Positions 50,701 through 63,015 of a stretch of DNA of 64,000 nucleotides are shown here, one piece after another; position 1 is the first letter of the stretch; every line of letters starts with the position of its first letter. The DNA is taken from the NCBI GenBank assembly GCA_900239685.1, contig OENT01000050.1:186001-250000 (forward strand). Reading direction: 5' to 3'. Origin of the DNA: Rotaria macrura. Its lineage: Eukaryota > Rotifera > Eurotatoria > Philodinida > Philodinidae. The notes under the pieces were generated by a model, which had not been told where the DNA came from, ran no database searches, and saw only the letters and a list, made by a program, of their open reading frames with translations. The position numbers and the translations under genes were made by a program.

Positions 50701-51041
50701 GTGAATTTAATACTTCTGGACGTTCATCGAATAACAATTTTAATACTGAATCACAATCTAGAAGTCAACCACGGTACGATTGTATAGAAGAGAGCACGTG
50801 GTTTTCTTTTATTGATTGTACTTTGATTTTTTAGAGGTATGACACGACGGACCGTTCAGACTCAAGATGATTCGCATAAAGTAACAAATCATACATACTA
50901 GTTGTCTGAACATCACTAGAATTTGATTGTTTCATATAGCTTCCATTGTCGAATAAATTCTGTATGCTTGACGAAGACGATCTCGACGATGAGAAGAATA
51001 ATGAAAATGATGATGTTCAAAGTCCAACTGCTGATGATTAA
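47709..51041 (+). CDS. EIF4B: Eukaryotic translation initiation factor 4B
   Basis: Thirteen exons (47709-47850, 47908-48062, 48128-48389, 48452-48532, 49363-49567, 49622-49653, 49707-50139, 50200-50267, 50334-50384, 50440-50595, 50653-50773, 50835-50880, 50940-51041) give 617 residues; human eIF4B has 611. The N-terminus KGKTIPLTDFLA matches human KGKTISLTDFLA, and LPTAPRSA follows as in human. One RRM lies at about 72-147. A Gly/Arg/Asp/Tyr-rich region follows, matching the DRYG-type region used for self-association. The conserved ASIFGGAKPVDT (human ASIFGGAKPVDT) is present before a short charged helix. The C-terminus is Asp/Glu-rich. eIF4B stimulates the eIF4A helicase during mRNA scanning in the cytoplasm. 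The fourth intron is 830 nt; the rest are mostly 48-68 nt. Several exons in the Gly-rich half start with the same GGTGGTCG phase-1 pattern. Confidence 0.95.
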
Positions 51042-51106
51042 ATGTTTGGCATTCTAAATTTTCTTGTTCGTTTACTTACTTTCGGTTAATTGAGAGACAA
51101 TCAGAA

Positions 51107-51112
51107 AATAAA
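51107..51112 (+). terminator. Polyadenylation signal of eIF4B
   Basis: An AATAAA hexamer lies 66 bp after the eIF4B stop codon, in a usual position for a 3' end. More hexamers occur further on near 51437. Confidence 0.5.
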
Positions 51113-52174
51113 ATCAACATAAAAACAGAGAGAAAGAGAGAGAGAGAACATTTATCTTCTAGTTCTCCAAGTTTCGTTTCATTATTTTTCATTTCTTTAC
51201 TCACATGGGATTTTGGGTGGTTTGTTGGTTCTCTATGCCTCTCGTATATACGTGGATGATGAATTTTTTTCTTTCATTTGTTTTCTTTTTGTTTGTTTGT
51301 TATCTTTATAACCCCTACTATGTCTTTATCTCTCTCTCTCTCTCTCCTATTTTTTTCTTTCACAAGGAAAATTTGTTGTTGTTGTTGTTTATTGATGATC
51401 CATTCATCGTCTTCGTTTTTTTTTCACTATTATTCAAATAAACAAAATAAAAAAATCATATCGATTTTTGTTACTTTTTTCTGCTTCTAGATTATTATAT
51501 ATTGATTCCTGGTTCGATGTCTTAATTTATGTAAGTATATCAAATGAAGATCTTGTAGTGCAACATATATAGTATTTTGAAATTTTTTTTTCTTTTCATT
51601 GAAGATCATTTTTGTGGTTACGTGTGCTTATTTTTGTTTATTTTAAAATTACAACGACACGAGGTTTTTCCGTTATGTTTACATATTTTGTTTCGCTTTT
51701 GTTTTCTACGATGTTATTAATAATCAATTAGAAAAATACTAGGAAATTTATCTATTCAAATGGTTTATGTATATATATATATATGTTGTTGTTTGAAAGC
51801 ATATTTATTTCCTTTGTTATTCATTTAATAATAAGTCTTCTGTTGTTGTTCTTATATTGATTTGTCTATATATATATATACATATTAATGTATATATGCG
51901 TATCTATATAATCCTTAATCTAATGATGAGAATCAAGTATATCCATATACGAGGTAAAGTAGATAATTAAAACAAGTCAGAAAAAAGACACTGTGTGTGT
52001 GTGTGTGTTGCTGCTTGATGAGAGAAATCTTTGATTTTTTTAATGATCAACTGACGATTTAAAAACTAACTAACAGATTCTTTCAAATTTGCATAAATAA
52101 TTTCTTTTCTTTTTTTTTATTCGTCTTCTAGAGTCTCCTCTGTTTTTCCATCAATATCAATTTGATAACGGCTG
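51113..52174. other. Non-coding region with simple repeats
   Basis: T-rich and low-complexity, probably the longer 3' UTR of eIF4B and upstream DNA of the next gene. It holds (CT)n near 51331-51346, TA tracts near 51769 and 51868, and a (TG)n run at 51992-52008. The open frames at 51205-51490 are low-complexity Phe/Leu/Ser translations of these tracts. Confidence 0.5.
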
Positions 52175-55100
52175 ATGGAAACAAGAAAATCACGTGTACA
52201 TTCATCATCATCATCTTCACTATCTCGTTCTCGTTCTCCAATAGCTAATCGCGAAAAACCTAATGTTACAAAATCACCTCGACGAGGACCATCAACACCA
52301 AGCAAAGCTTCAATACGAAAAAATGATAGCGATGCTGAACAAGATCCAAATGAAAATGAATTTTTACCACCAGACGACGATTCAAAAGCAATAGCTGATG
52401 AAATATCATCAATCATTATGTCAGATATTGATCAAAGTCATCAAAAAAAGAGATCACGTCATCGACATAGCCATCATCATCATCATCGTAAACATTCGAA
52501 ATCAAATAAACGTTCATCATCACATCACCGACACTCATCTAAACGAAGGTATCTATTTGAGTAAAAATTCAAGTAGTTGCCCATTGGAAATGTTTTAGAT
52601 AGATCATATGATCATGTGCATACAAGTTTCTATAAAAGTATTCCCGAAGATAAGTTCTCATTGTCAATATTGACCTACAGGCGAACTATCTGAACTTCAA
52701 CTAGTTAAATTTGAGACTAGACAAAGAAGATTCTCGATGAACTCTGAAGCAATTTGTAGTGAAATATACTCATTCGTAGTTGAAGACTAGTTTTATGTAA
52801 AGTTTTGATCAATTTTTATTGAAGCATAAGAAAATAAAACAAACTGAACTTCAATTTACACATGTTTGTCTGTATATACTGAATAATTCGTTGAATAGCA
52901 AGAAGTTTCTACATAAATAGAACTTTGCTTTATCCTTATCGCGAAAATCCACTATCGTCAAAGATTCAATATTTTAACATGAGAACATTCGTTGTCATCG
53001 CAGATTTAATGGCAATCTATCAGTCGCATTCGATCTTCCAATGCATACTAAAGAACGGATCACGAGTTTGTTAAAGAAAATTTAAATTCTATCTTAGAGT
53101 TTCATGAGCACAAACGGTTTCATATTCGTTCCTGCTTCTATCAACACTTTCCGATGGATTCAGTATAAAACTTAAATGGAGAAAATCTACAGACAACAGA
53201 TTTCGAACAGCGTTTACTTTTTGAAAATGATGGCTTCAGATGTGATGTAGCATATTATTATTGGATAGCGTCGAGAGATGATGTTTATTTGCAGAACATT
53301 ATCGATTGCAATCTAAGTTATATTTTAACTGAAATTAAAGTACATATCGGTTTTTAAGAGCTTTCATGATATAAACAAAGGTGTGCCAACAGCTATAAAA
53401 GCTTTTCTGTCGTAACCTAGCTTGTACGACTTTTCAAAGATAAAATTGCCACACCACACATGTAATGTGAAATGAAATTTCGAAGTTTTTATTGAAAAAT
53501 TTCTGCTGTTTGTCTTATTGAGAATAATTCCGGCTGTATTAAAGATAGATAAACATTTTTTTGCAAAAAAAGTTTTGTCTATTTGTTTATATTGCAAAAT
53601 TTTCTTTTGTATTAGAAAAGAGTCAGTACCAACAACTCGTCGTAATAAGTCGAATGATGAAAATTTAAATAATTCACCAGAAAAAAATACAAGTGAAAGT
53701 CAACAATCGCAATCAGAACAAGAAATTTCATCATCAGACAATGAGTCAAACGACGAAGAGGGCATCGTTGAAGGTAAGCTACAATTACTGCGAATTTACT
53801 AAGCATTGTTACTTTTAACATAGTTGAATAAACTAATTTTGACTCGTCTATGCGAAGTCGTTTCTTCACAGATTCAGAGATCATGCTTGCGTAATGATAT
53901 TCATGTAACAGTGTTTTCAAATTATGAATTCCTCTTCTCATGAAAAGAAAAACTATTCAATTCTGTTTTTTCGATCTATTAGACGTCAAATGTATGTCTA
54001 CCAATTCTTTACATATATACTTTTGCTCAAAACTAGTAAAATATATCCAACGAAGCCAAGAGATTTATTTGTTCTTTAGAAATGACAAAATACTAACTAA
54101 GGTTTCGATGAGAAAAAACTCGTTGATTTATTGAACATTGTTAGTTTCCTTTTCTATCATTACGTCAATGCTTGTTTAGCCGCACTCGTCTCATTTATTG
54201 AAGAAAGAATAGTTTCCTATACGTGTTACTTCGTTTTCATAACTTAATTTTTTTGCGTGTCATTGCAAAAACATCATTTGGATTTACGTTTTTTTTTGAT
54301 GGAGAAAAAAGAACATATGTAAAAGTAAAGAAAAACAATTGCATTTAATCGAAACACGGAAAGTTATATCTGATGTTCAATATTCAACACCCTACTTGAA
54401 ATGAGTGAACCGATCGAGTAGACCTCGAAAGCCTTTTGTCGTTCACAGATAAAAACAAAATAAATATATTTCAAGAATAAAATCTCTAATGTTTCGTTTC
54501 CTTTTTATATCTGACGGAAAACAAAACTCCTTAAACTATTAGTCTACAATGGTAATTATTTTCTATTCAAGGTGATGATAGCACACCAAATGAACGTCCT
54601 AGTCGTCATCATCGTGAAAAACATCATTCATCATCCAATAATGAAAAAAATAGTCAAAGTCCACAAACATCCCCGTCTCCTGCACCGAAAAATAATAAGG
54701 GCACACAATTAATAGTCAATTATTTACCAGCGTCATTGCGTGAATCAGATTTTTATCAATTATTTGCACGTATTGCACCAATAAAACTATGTAAATTAAT
54801 CACCGATCGTTATACAGGTCAATCATTTTGTTATGGTTTTATTGAGTATCACGCAAAAGAAGACGCTGTCAAAGCAATTGAAAAATTTAATGGCTACAGA
54901 ATTGAACATAAAAAATTAAAAGTATCCTATGCTCAACCGAAATCAAGCAATAATTATGAATCAGATAATGAGAAACATCAACATTCATCAGGAACACAAA
55001 AAAATCCCAATATATATATAACTGATTTACCCGATGATTTTGATGAAAAAATGTTAGAACGTCTTTTTTCGAAATATGGTGAAATTGTTCAAACAAAAAT

Positions 55101-56767
55101 TTTACGTGATCCACGTACAAGAATATCGCGTGGCGTTGCATTTGTTCTTATGACATCAACACGTTATGCCGAACGTGCCGTAAAAGCACTTGATGGTTAT
55201 GTACCATCAGGGTCACCTACACCAATATCTGTTAAATACGCTGATCTAAAAAAGACGACGGCAGCAACTCCAACTGTATCAGCAAATAATGGAAATGTTA
55301 GTTCATCATCTCGTTTATCAGGCACATCTACAATGGCACCAAGTATTGGATCATACGGATATCCACCTGGACTACCATCGTTGAGTATGATAGATCCATA
55401 TTATGCAGCAGCTCTTCATCATCACAGGGCAGCAATGAACATGTACGTACAAATGAGTTTTCGTTAGTGAAACGTAATCTTAGAAGAGTCTTGATTTGTG
55501 TTTAAGTCGCAATTTGAATAGAATATCTCAAAGAATAAGAAAATTTAAAAAAACAACTTTTCGATTATTAATCAGTAACATTTCTCACTTGAAAACAAGT
55601 CATAGAAATATTTTCAAAAAACTGCCATTTTTATTGAAATTTTATCGATATGTTATATTATTTTGAATGACTAAACATATGAGTTATCGCCAAGGTTAAA
55701 GCTTATTATTTTGATGAAAAAGAATCGTTTGGCTAGAGATAAATAAATGTGACGTTTAACGTCAACCTTTCGATTCATTTGAGTCTCGTCAACATGAAGC
55801 TGATGTTATACTTGGTGAAATCAATCGAATTCTTACAAGTAGACACGAACCAAGAGACTTATTAATCTTTCACTTACTTTTAGAATTTAAGATGATCTCT
55901 TGTTTTTATTACGTCTAAGAAAGACATCGTATAGTATATTTTGGCCATATAAAGTTAAAGTGGAATAGATCCACTGTGAGAACAAAAGTATCAGTCGTAT
56001 TTCGATGAACTCTGTCACAAGTCGCTGGCAACTAGATTACTGATTATACCTTAGAATAGAATGCATCACATACAAAATCCTATCACCTGTGAAATTGAAT
56101 GTTGTGTGTCAAGTTTTTATTCAACCATTCGTTGACTATCGATTTCAATCATAGTGAATCATAGGGTAGTATCTTCTGAAATCATACAGATTCTTTTTAA
56201 TGCTTTTTAGGAGAGATATAAGTCCATCACCACCACCGCCACCACCACCTCTACAATCGTATTATGGTAGTGGATCAAGTCGTTCTTCTCGTCTACGTGG
56301 TACATCACCAACTTTGCCTCGTTCATATTCATCATCATCATCGTCAAAGCATACTTCGAATATTTTAGCAACAAGTATAAATAATTAACCATTATCACAT
56401 TTATCAAACAGATATCGATTGTATCTTTTTTTGTACTTATGTAGCAAGCAATATTAATACGGCATCAACACTTGCTGCTGCTTATGATCTCATAGCTAAA
56501 GGTTGTCAACAAGCTATTGATCCGAATGGTTTTGTAATATATGCATTCGGTTTGCCACATGATTGTGATGAAAATGATTTAGAAGAATTATTCCGACGTT
56601 ATGGCGATGTATATCGTGTATATATTGTAAGAAATTATACGACAGGTGAATCAAAAGGATATTCATTTGTAACGATGCGTAATTATGAAGACGCTTGTCA
56701 CGCTGTTGATCGTCTTGATGGCACAACATTTCAAGGTCGCACAATTCAAGTACGCTTCAAACAATAA
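52175..56767 (+). CDS. ELAV/Hu-like RNA-binding protein with SR-type N-terminus
   Basis: Five exons (52175-52548, 53616-53773, 54572-55442, 56211-56374, 56445-56767) give 629 residues. The first about 220 residues are disordered, rich in Ser, Arg, His and Glu, with SRSRS-type and His-rich runs. RRM1 (about 222-298) starts LIVNYLPASLRESDFYQLF and contains ITDRYTGQSFCYGFIEY, close to ELAV RRM1 (LIVNYLPQ..., TGQSLGYGFVNY). RRM2 (about 324-401) has NIYITDLP and SRGVAFV. A linker with Gly, Pro and a poly-Pro run follows. RRM3 (about 549-625) has GFVIYAFGLP and GYSFVTMRNYEDA, like ELAV RRM3 (GFGFVTM.NYDEA). ELAV/Hu proteins bind U- or AU-rich RNA and control splicing and stability. The long SR-like N-terminus is unusual for ELAV. 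Introns are unusually long (1,067, 798 and 768 nt, then 70). Confidence 0.8.
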
Positions 56768-57244
56768 ATATGAATTTATCTGTATGAAAAATAGAAATCT
56801 TTTTTTTTTGACTTCTGCTTTTTATTGGCTGAAAAGAATCTATTCATAGAAAGTCGAAGTTCATTGATGAGGATGTTTTCTTTTTTTTCTTCTTGACACC
56901 GTTGATCTTTATTCGTTGTATTATTTGTGTGTTTAAAAAATAATCATAAGTTTAGATGAATTAAGCAAATAATATTTCAATATTTTAGATAAGATGATTA
57001 GACATCCAATTGTTTTCTTTTATTTCTTTTGACATAAATATTCAATATATGTTATTCTACGTTTTACCATATAGGTAAATCATTATCATTACTACTCTAA
57101 CTATTTTTTTTTAATCAAGATCTATGTAGCAAGTACTTGCTTGTTTTATTTTGAACTATTAATTACCGGTTACAATAATAGTAGTGCGACGTTATTTACT
57201 TTCACTTGATAATTTATAATTCAACTAAACGAATAAGATTCACG
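56768..57244. other. Intergenic between ELAV-like and UBE2Z genes
   Basis: 477 bp of T-rich DNA, with the 3' UTR of the ELAV-like gene and the upstream region of UBE2Z. No further gene seen. Confidence 0.45.
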
Positions 57245-60121
57245 ATGAATAGTACCAACAATATTGCTGCCACAGCTAGTACAATATCTCAATTATTAAA
57301 TGGATTCGAGCATGAAGATTCGAATAATTCAGCTACGGGTGGTCCTACTGAAGATGTTTCAAGTATAATGAGAAATCCTTGGGATCCATTCCATTGTGCG
57401 GATTGGGATATGCAACAACCAAGTGCAACTTGTTTAGCACGAATAAAACGGTAGAAATATATATATACATGGAAAGAATCGATTTAATAAAGAAATGCTT
57501 GTCTTTGATTGATTAGTGATATATGGAGTGTGTTTAAAGACCCACCACCGGGTATGTTTATTGCCCCAGATCCTGACAATATTACTAAAGTACGTGATTA
57601 TTATTAATGAAAGTGGAAGAAAAATTTTCTTTTTCAAGATACATGCTCTCATCGTCGGCCCTTTCGATACACCGTATGAAGGTAAATATTGATAAGTGTT
57701 TCTCTTTATTTTCGTTTAATCGATATTGTTTTCTCTTAGGAGGATTTTTTTATTTTCTTATACGTTGTCCACCTGATTAGTAAGTAATACAATGAAGTAC
57801 AGCATGTGTTATGATAAAATTTTAGCGATTCGTTAATGCCTTACTCGTGATTCAATTTTCTAAAAGAATGTTTCACAAAATTTGCTAGAGGATACTCTAT
57901 AGAAAGCGTGCCCTTATTATCTAATTTGTATTTTTTTTAAACTTCATTGCAACTGATTTGAGAAGTAATCTAACCGAAGAATTGTGTTTGACTCGTAACA
58001 CTGTTTATCATGCAAATTGTAAATAGATATAAATATTCGAGAAAACAAATGGTCAGGAAGGCTTGAATTTGCCAATTACTTTTTCTCAGTATCACTACGT
58101 CGTGCAAATAGCAACAAACATCAACTTTAATTGCTTCAATTGCAATAATCTAAAGGTTGAAAATATTTTAAGGATATTCGCAAATGATTTTTAAGACAAC
58201 ATGATACATATTGTTCCAACGAATAAGAAATTTATTAGTTGGAAGATTTCCCTTTTAAAAGCTACCTATTTGAACGTATTCGATGAATTTCTGTTGCCTT
58301 TCAGTACGAATATATCCTCATTAAAAATGAGACAAAACCGAATAAATTTCGCTCACTTTATGAAGCAGAATCTATATGAATGACGCATCTATTAAAATTT
58401 TAGAATTTCAGGCTAATCCATTGCTGGCTTCTACTTGAATTTTAGCGAAATGAATTCATGTTGAATTGTGTTTCGTTAGCGATGATTGCTAATATTTCTG
58501 ATAATTCAATAGTCTTGCTATGTTTTAATGTGCGAAGCGAATAATATACTATTTTCAAACTACCAATCGACAGGAAAAGCTTACTATAAAGGCACTACAT
58601 GTAACGCATGCTTGTAGAAAAATGAATCATGAGTCCTTTTATAAAACTATTAAGATGTTCAGATATCAAAAACAATTTACTATCAGACCATGGATATTCA
58701 TAGATATTTTTTTGAATTTGAAGTCCAATTCGAGCACCACGTTGTCGTTTGATGACTACTGGAAATAACACAGTTCGTTTCAATCCGAATCTCTATCGTA
58801 ATGGCAAAGTCTGTTTATCCATTCTTGGGTAAGTCATATTAGTGCACAGAAAGATATAGAACATCGAATGTTGACATGAATATTACTTTTTTTTTCAGAA
58901 CATGGACTGGCCCATCGTGGTCTCCAGCACAGTGCATATCATCCCTACTAATTTCTATTCAATCACTAATGTCGGAAAAGCCCTATCATAATGAACCCGG
59001 TTTTGAACATGTAAGTTCATAAATCGAGAAATACAAAATTTTTACCTAGACTATTTTTCGTGCAAATTAGGAACGTACATCAGGTGATTCAAAAACTTAC
59101 AATGAAATAATTAAACATGAAACATTACGTGTTGCTGTTTGTGAAATGCTTGAACATGAAAATTCGTGTCCGAAACAACTACGGTAAAGTTTTTCATACA
59201 GGTCATACAACTGAAATCAATAATACAAGTTTTTTCCTTATTCTTGTGAATCATGAATACTAACATAGGCATTATTGAATTATTAGGATAGAAGTTAACA
59301 GATTCTTCATACATTTTTAGTACAATATTCGAATTCGATCAATGACTAATCTAATATTAATGACTGTTGACTAAAAAAATATGAGCTTCTTTTCTGTTGA
59401 ATATTATTAAACAACTTAGAACGTCTTATGAAACCATGCATCCCAAATTACATTGAATCCGAGGATCTATCCATGAATGTCAACAACAACTTCTATTGTC
59501 TTTCATATCTAAATCTTATGATTGGTATCATATGTACTAGTATTCGATTCATTTATTTTTTTCTAGAGAAGTAATGATCAAACAATTTTTTGATTTCTGC
59601 GATTATTATGTTGATGTATGCACTGAAAATTTAAATAAAGAAGGACAACAAATGATGGTAGAAAAAGAGATGGGTTTTGTTTCTACATATTTATGTGTGT
59701 TTTATTTGATTCGCAGGATCCATTTGGTGATCGTCGCGGTCTATTCGAGTATGGATCAATATTACAACGTTTACGAAAACTAAAATCACAATTCGAATCA
59801 TTACAAAATATAAACAATAATAATAGTAGTAGTTCACGTTCATCGTCATCTTCAATATCAAAACAACAACAGATTGATGCACGCACGCGTGAAATAATGA
59901 ATGATGCAGCCGCAATCGATCCTATTTCAACATCAAATGATCCAACAAATCTAGATGATATATTTGATCCCGACGACGATGATGATGATGATGAACCAGA
60001 GTCATCCATGGATGATGATGACGATGATAAAAATAATGGAATTGAACAACAGCTAAATGATGTAGAGTCAGCATCAGTTATTCAAAATGTGGAACAGTCA
60101 AAAGAAAAGGGTTCAACATGA
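57245..60121 (+). CDS. UBE2Z: Ubiquitin/FAT10-conjugating enzyme E2 Z
   Basis: Nine exons (57245-57450, 57517-57589, 57639-57681, 57740-57779, 58724-58828, 58899-59010, 59071-59183, 59567-59657, 59717-60121) give 395 residues; human UBE2Z has 354. An in-frame ATG at 57206 is an alternative start. The sequence tracks human UBE2Z throughout: [45 protein letters not shown], and [10 protein letters not shown]. The catalytic cysteine is C151 in [11 protein letters not shown], followed by GPSWSPAQ and [12 protein letters not shown]2Z takes ubiquitin or FAT10 from the E1 enzyme UBA6. The C-terminal part has DPFGDRRG as in human and then a longer disordered tail with Ser and Asp runs, which accounts for the extra length. 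The intron of 944 nt precedes the catalytic exon. No fault is visible in the gene. Confidence 0.95.
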
Positions 60122-60261
60122 CAAACATAGTTTCTTTTCTTTTATGTACATTTATGATTTCTAATTAACTGGCGTTCGTTGAATGGTATCAACATTTCTA
60201 TTCATCAGCATGAATGATCATTGATCATACTTTTAATATTCTTTTCTTCTGCTCTTTTCTC

Positions 60262-60298
<37 letters not shown>

Positions 60299-63015
60299 CT
60301 TCTATCTTGTCGTCATTTTGTCAAAAATAAGAAAATAGCGGACAGAATTTTTTTCCCTTACTTTTTGTAATATAATGTTTAAACAAAGAGAAAAACTGCA
60401 ATCAGCGTCAAGCTTAAAACTCACTTGTGTGCTTTTCAAACGTCTGTTAAGATCGAAATATGGATTATATTCCAACGGAATCATCCTAGGAACGCTATGT
60501 TGGCTTACAATTAATTATAGCAATTTCGGAACTACATACTTGTACTGATACTAAAATTGGTTAATGTTTTCATGCTGGACTATACTTTCGACGTTGAATA
60601 AGTTTTGTCAACAAAAAATAGTCTGAAATACAATGCTCATAAGTTCTATCCTTCATGTCAAGAGATGATCTGCAACAGTAACATCCAACGTTCCTTGTCA
60701 TCACCGGAGAAAAAGCTTTGTTTCTCAATTTTCGTATCCTAAACAACAGATCCAGTCAAATTGTACTTACATTCATTCTCCAAGGTGACCAATCAGAAAC
60801 ATATGTGCAACGAGTGCATGTATTGAATTTTTTCAAGAGTCGGACATCATATTTATCAGGCAATCTATTGATTATTTATGAGTCTTATAAATTGTAAAAG
60901 TTCGAAATTCTTTAAAGTAGTTTATGTGATATTATCCTTTTTGAATCAGATCAGAAAAGTTTTGTTCTACGTATCGCTGGTTCTACTACTAAAACACATC
61001 ATGGAGTCCGTTTTGCTTGTCGACAATGGAGTCATTTCAGCATGTGTTTCAATTTCTAGTTCAAAATATTCAAGTTATGAGTAAACATTTGTTCTACACT
61101 AGAATAGATTGAAAATGTGAATCAAAAGATTTTTACTTATCTTTTAGTATGTAGATTGTATGTGTTTCTGTTATTTCTGATGAGAGAATAATATACAAAG
61201 TAAAAGTCCGATCCGATTAAAAAGAATATGGATCCATACTTTTTCTTAGCAACATAAATATGGGCGGATGAAGCTTGGAGAGATGTGAATGTGTATCAAT
61301 ATACTTTCTCGTTGTAGGCTTTGGATTTCTTACTCATTTTCATGTCAGCTTTGCCTGCGTCCAGCGACTGATGTGACGACTTTTCATGAACATTTCTAAT
61401 TCATTACAATATGTTGCAATCGATAGAAAATTCAACTTCTCAAAGAATTATTTCTTTCTCCGCACAAACTTAAATTATTGAAAAATATCATTATTGTACA
61501 AGATGAAGCAGTTTATATTTTTCTTTTGAAAAACATTTTTCACTGTTGCAACGGACTGATGGCGACCCAACGAAGGAACAGATCGCCCTCGAAGATATAT
61601 TCTCGATTATATTTCTGTTCTTGAAATTGTGTTTGATCTGGAAATAGTTTGTTTCTATGCACACTATTGGCTTTAACAGCTTAATATGCAATATAGCTTT
61701 ATGAACTACTATATGTTCTACTTTCGAATGCTTCGGTTGCGCAATGCCTGCTCGAAGTACATCAACTCAATGCTATAATCCCAGTTCTAACCTTTTAATA
61801 GATAATTAATTAGCTTCCATTTGATTCAATGTCTCTCGAGACTAGATGGTGGCAATCAAAATATCTCTTGATAATATCCAGACTTGATTGTCGCTGATTC
61901 TAAATTTCTATAACTAATTGTTTAATGCTGATAGTAAAGTAAGATAGCGTTACACATTTCTGCAGTTTTTAGATGTTATATTAAATAAGGGAATCATACA
62001 TGAAGCTTGCTAAGTCCCGAGTTTATTCATTATACGTTGCTCTGCATCATGCATGGTAAACGAAACTCAAGCTATGTAACTTTGAAAAGTGCCAATGCAC
62101 AGCATTGAATCACGGGATACAACATTGTCAATTCACTTGTGATTGATGGAAATCCTAAAATAAAAAAATTCACAATTTTTCATCTACTCGTGCCTGACCA
62201 TATGATATGTAACAAACTGCATGTTTTGATGCATGAAATAAATTGAAATCTGCTGACAAGAAAACTTTTATCAGGCTAGTTTTAGGATTGAACAACAAAC
62301 GGCTTAATATCCTATTCATTATTTTCTCAATGTGTCATTTCTATTGTTTTCTCTTCTGTAATCCGACAATCTTTTTCGATACTGTATGTTTATTTTCAGA
62401 GTTTCCCTCTAGTGTTTCACAATCCTGAGGGTATTTGAATCTGGGAATCCTGACCTATATCCATGGTTCGCTGCATGCTTAATCTTCTTCAATTTTGGAC
62501 AAAGCTTTGTTTTAGCTTAATGGTGTAGATGTGCTAGTTTGAAGTTCCTTTTCATCCACATCCACATAATCCAACAGTCTGCAAAACTCTGTAATATAGT
62601 TGATAAGAAAAATTAGTTTCCTATGTTTCAAAAGATGGAAAGGAATTAATTTTGATCATCTTCTTGTGAGTTCTGCAGGACTTAATGCAACATTTTTTCA
62701 TATCCGAAAGCTTCACTGCCGCAGAAGAAAAATCTCAATTAGTTCTGCCTTGGGCGAAGCCAACAATGTTGCATTTGAAAATTTCGCTTTCAATAGTGCC
62801 GAAAAATAAATAAATCCAGGATTTGATTTGGCAAGCCAATTATTTGATACCCGTTTAGTTAAATATAACATTTCTTCAGGAAAAAGAATATTTCCTCCTA
62901 AGAATTCACTTGTCATGTTAAATTAAACACTTCAAGATTTACGTGCTTGTCTTCGTCAATCAAACCCGTGTTTTCCAACTTCCTCTATTTAATTATCAAA
63001 TTTATTTCTGCATCC
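60122..63015. other. Intergenic, no supported gene
   Basis: About 2.9 kb. It begins with the UBE2Z 3' flank and includes a (TA)n run. Overlapping open frames on both strands near 62600-62916 have no domain motif. No splice-consistent gene seen. Confidence 0.45.
60272..60298. repeat. (TA)n microsatellite
   Basis: A pure TA dinucleotide run of about 27 bp downstream of UBE2Z, preceded by CATACATACA. Confidence 0.9.

Noticed and set aside
51205-51490. Plus-strand frames of 70-78 codons rich in Phe, Ser and Leu
   Set aside because: Translations of T- and CT-rich repeats downstream of the eIF4B poly(A) signal.
62600-62916. Overlapping open frames on both strands upstream of the GPCR
   Set aside because: No domain, splice or start support for either; both cannot be real and neither resembles a receptor or transposase I recognise.
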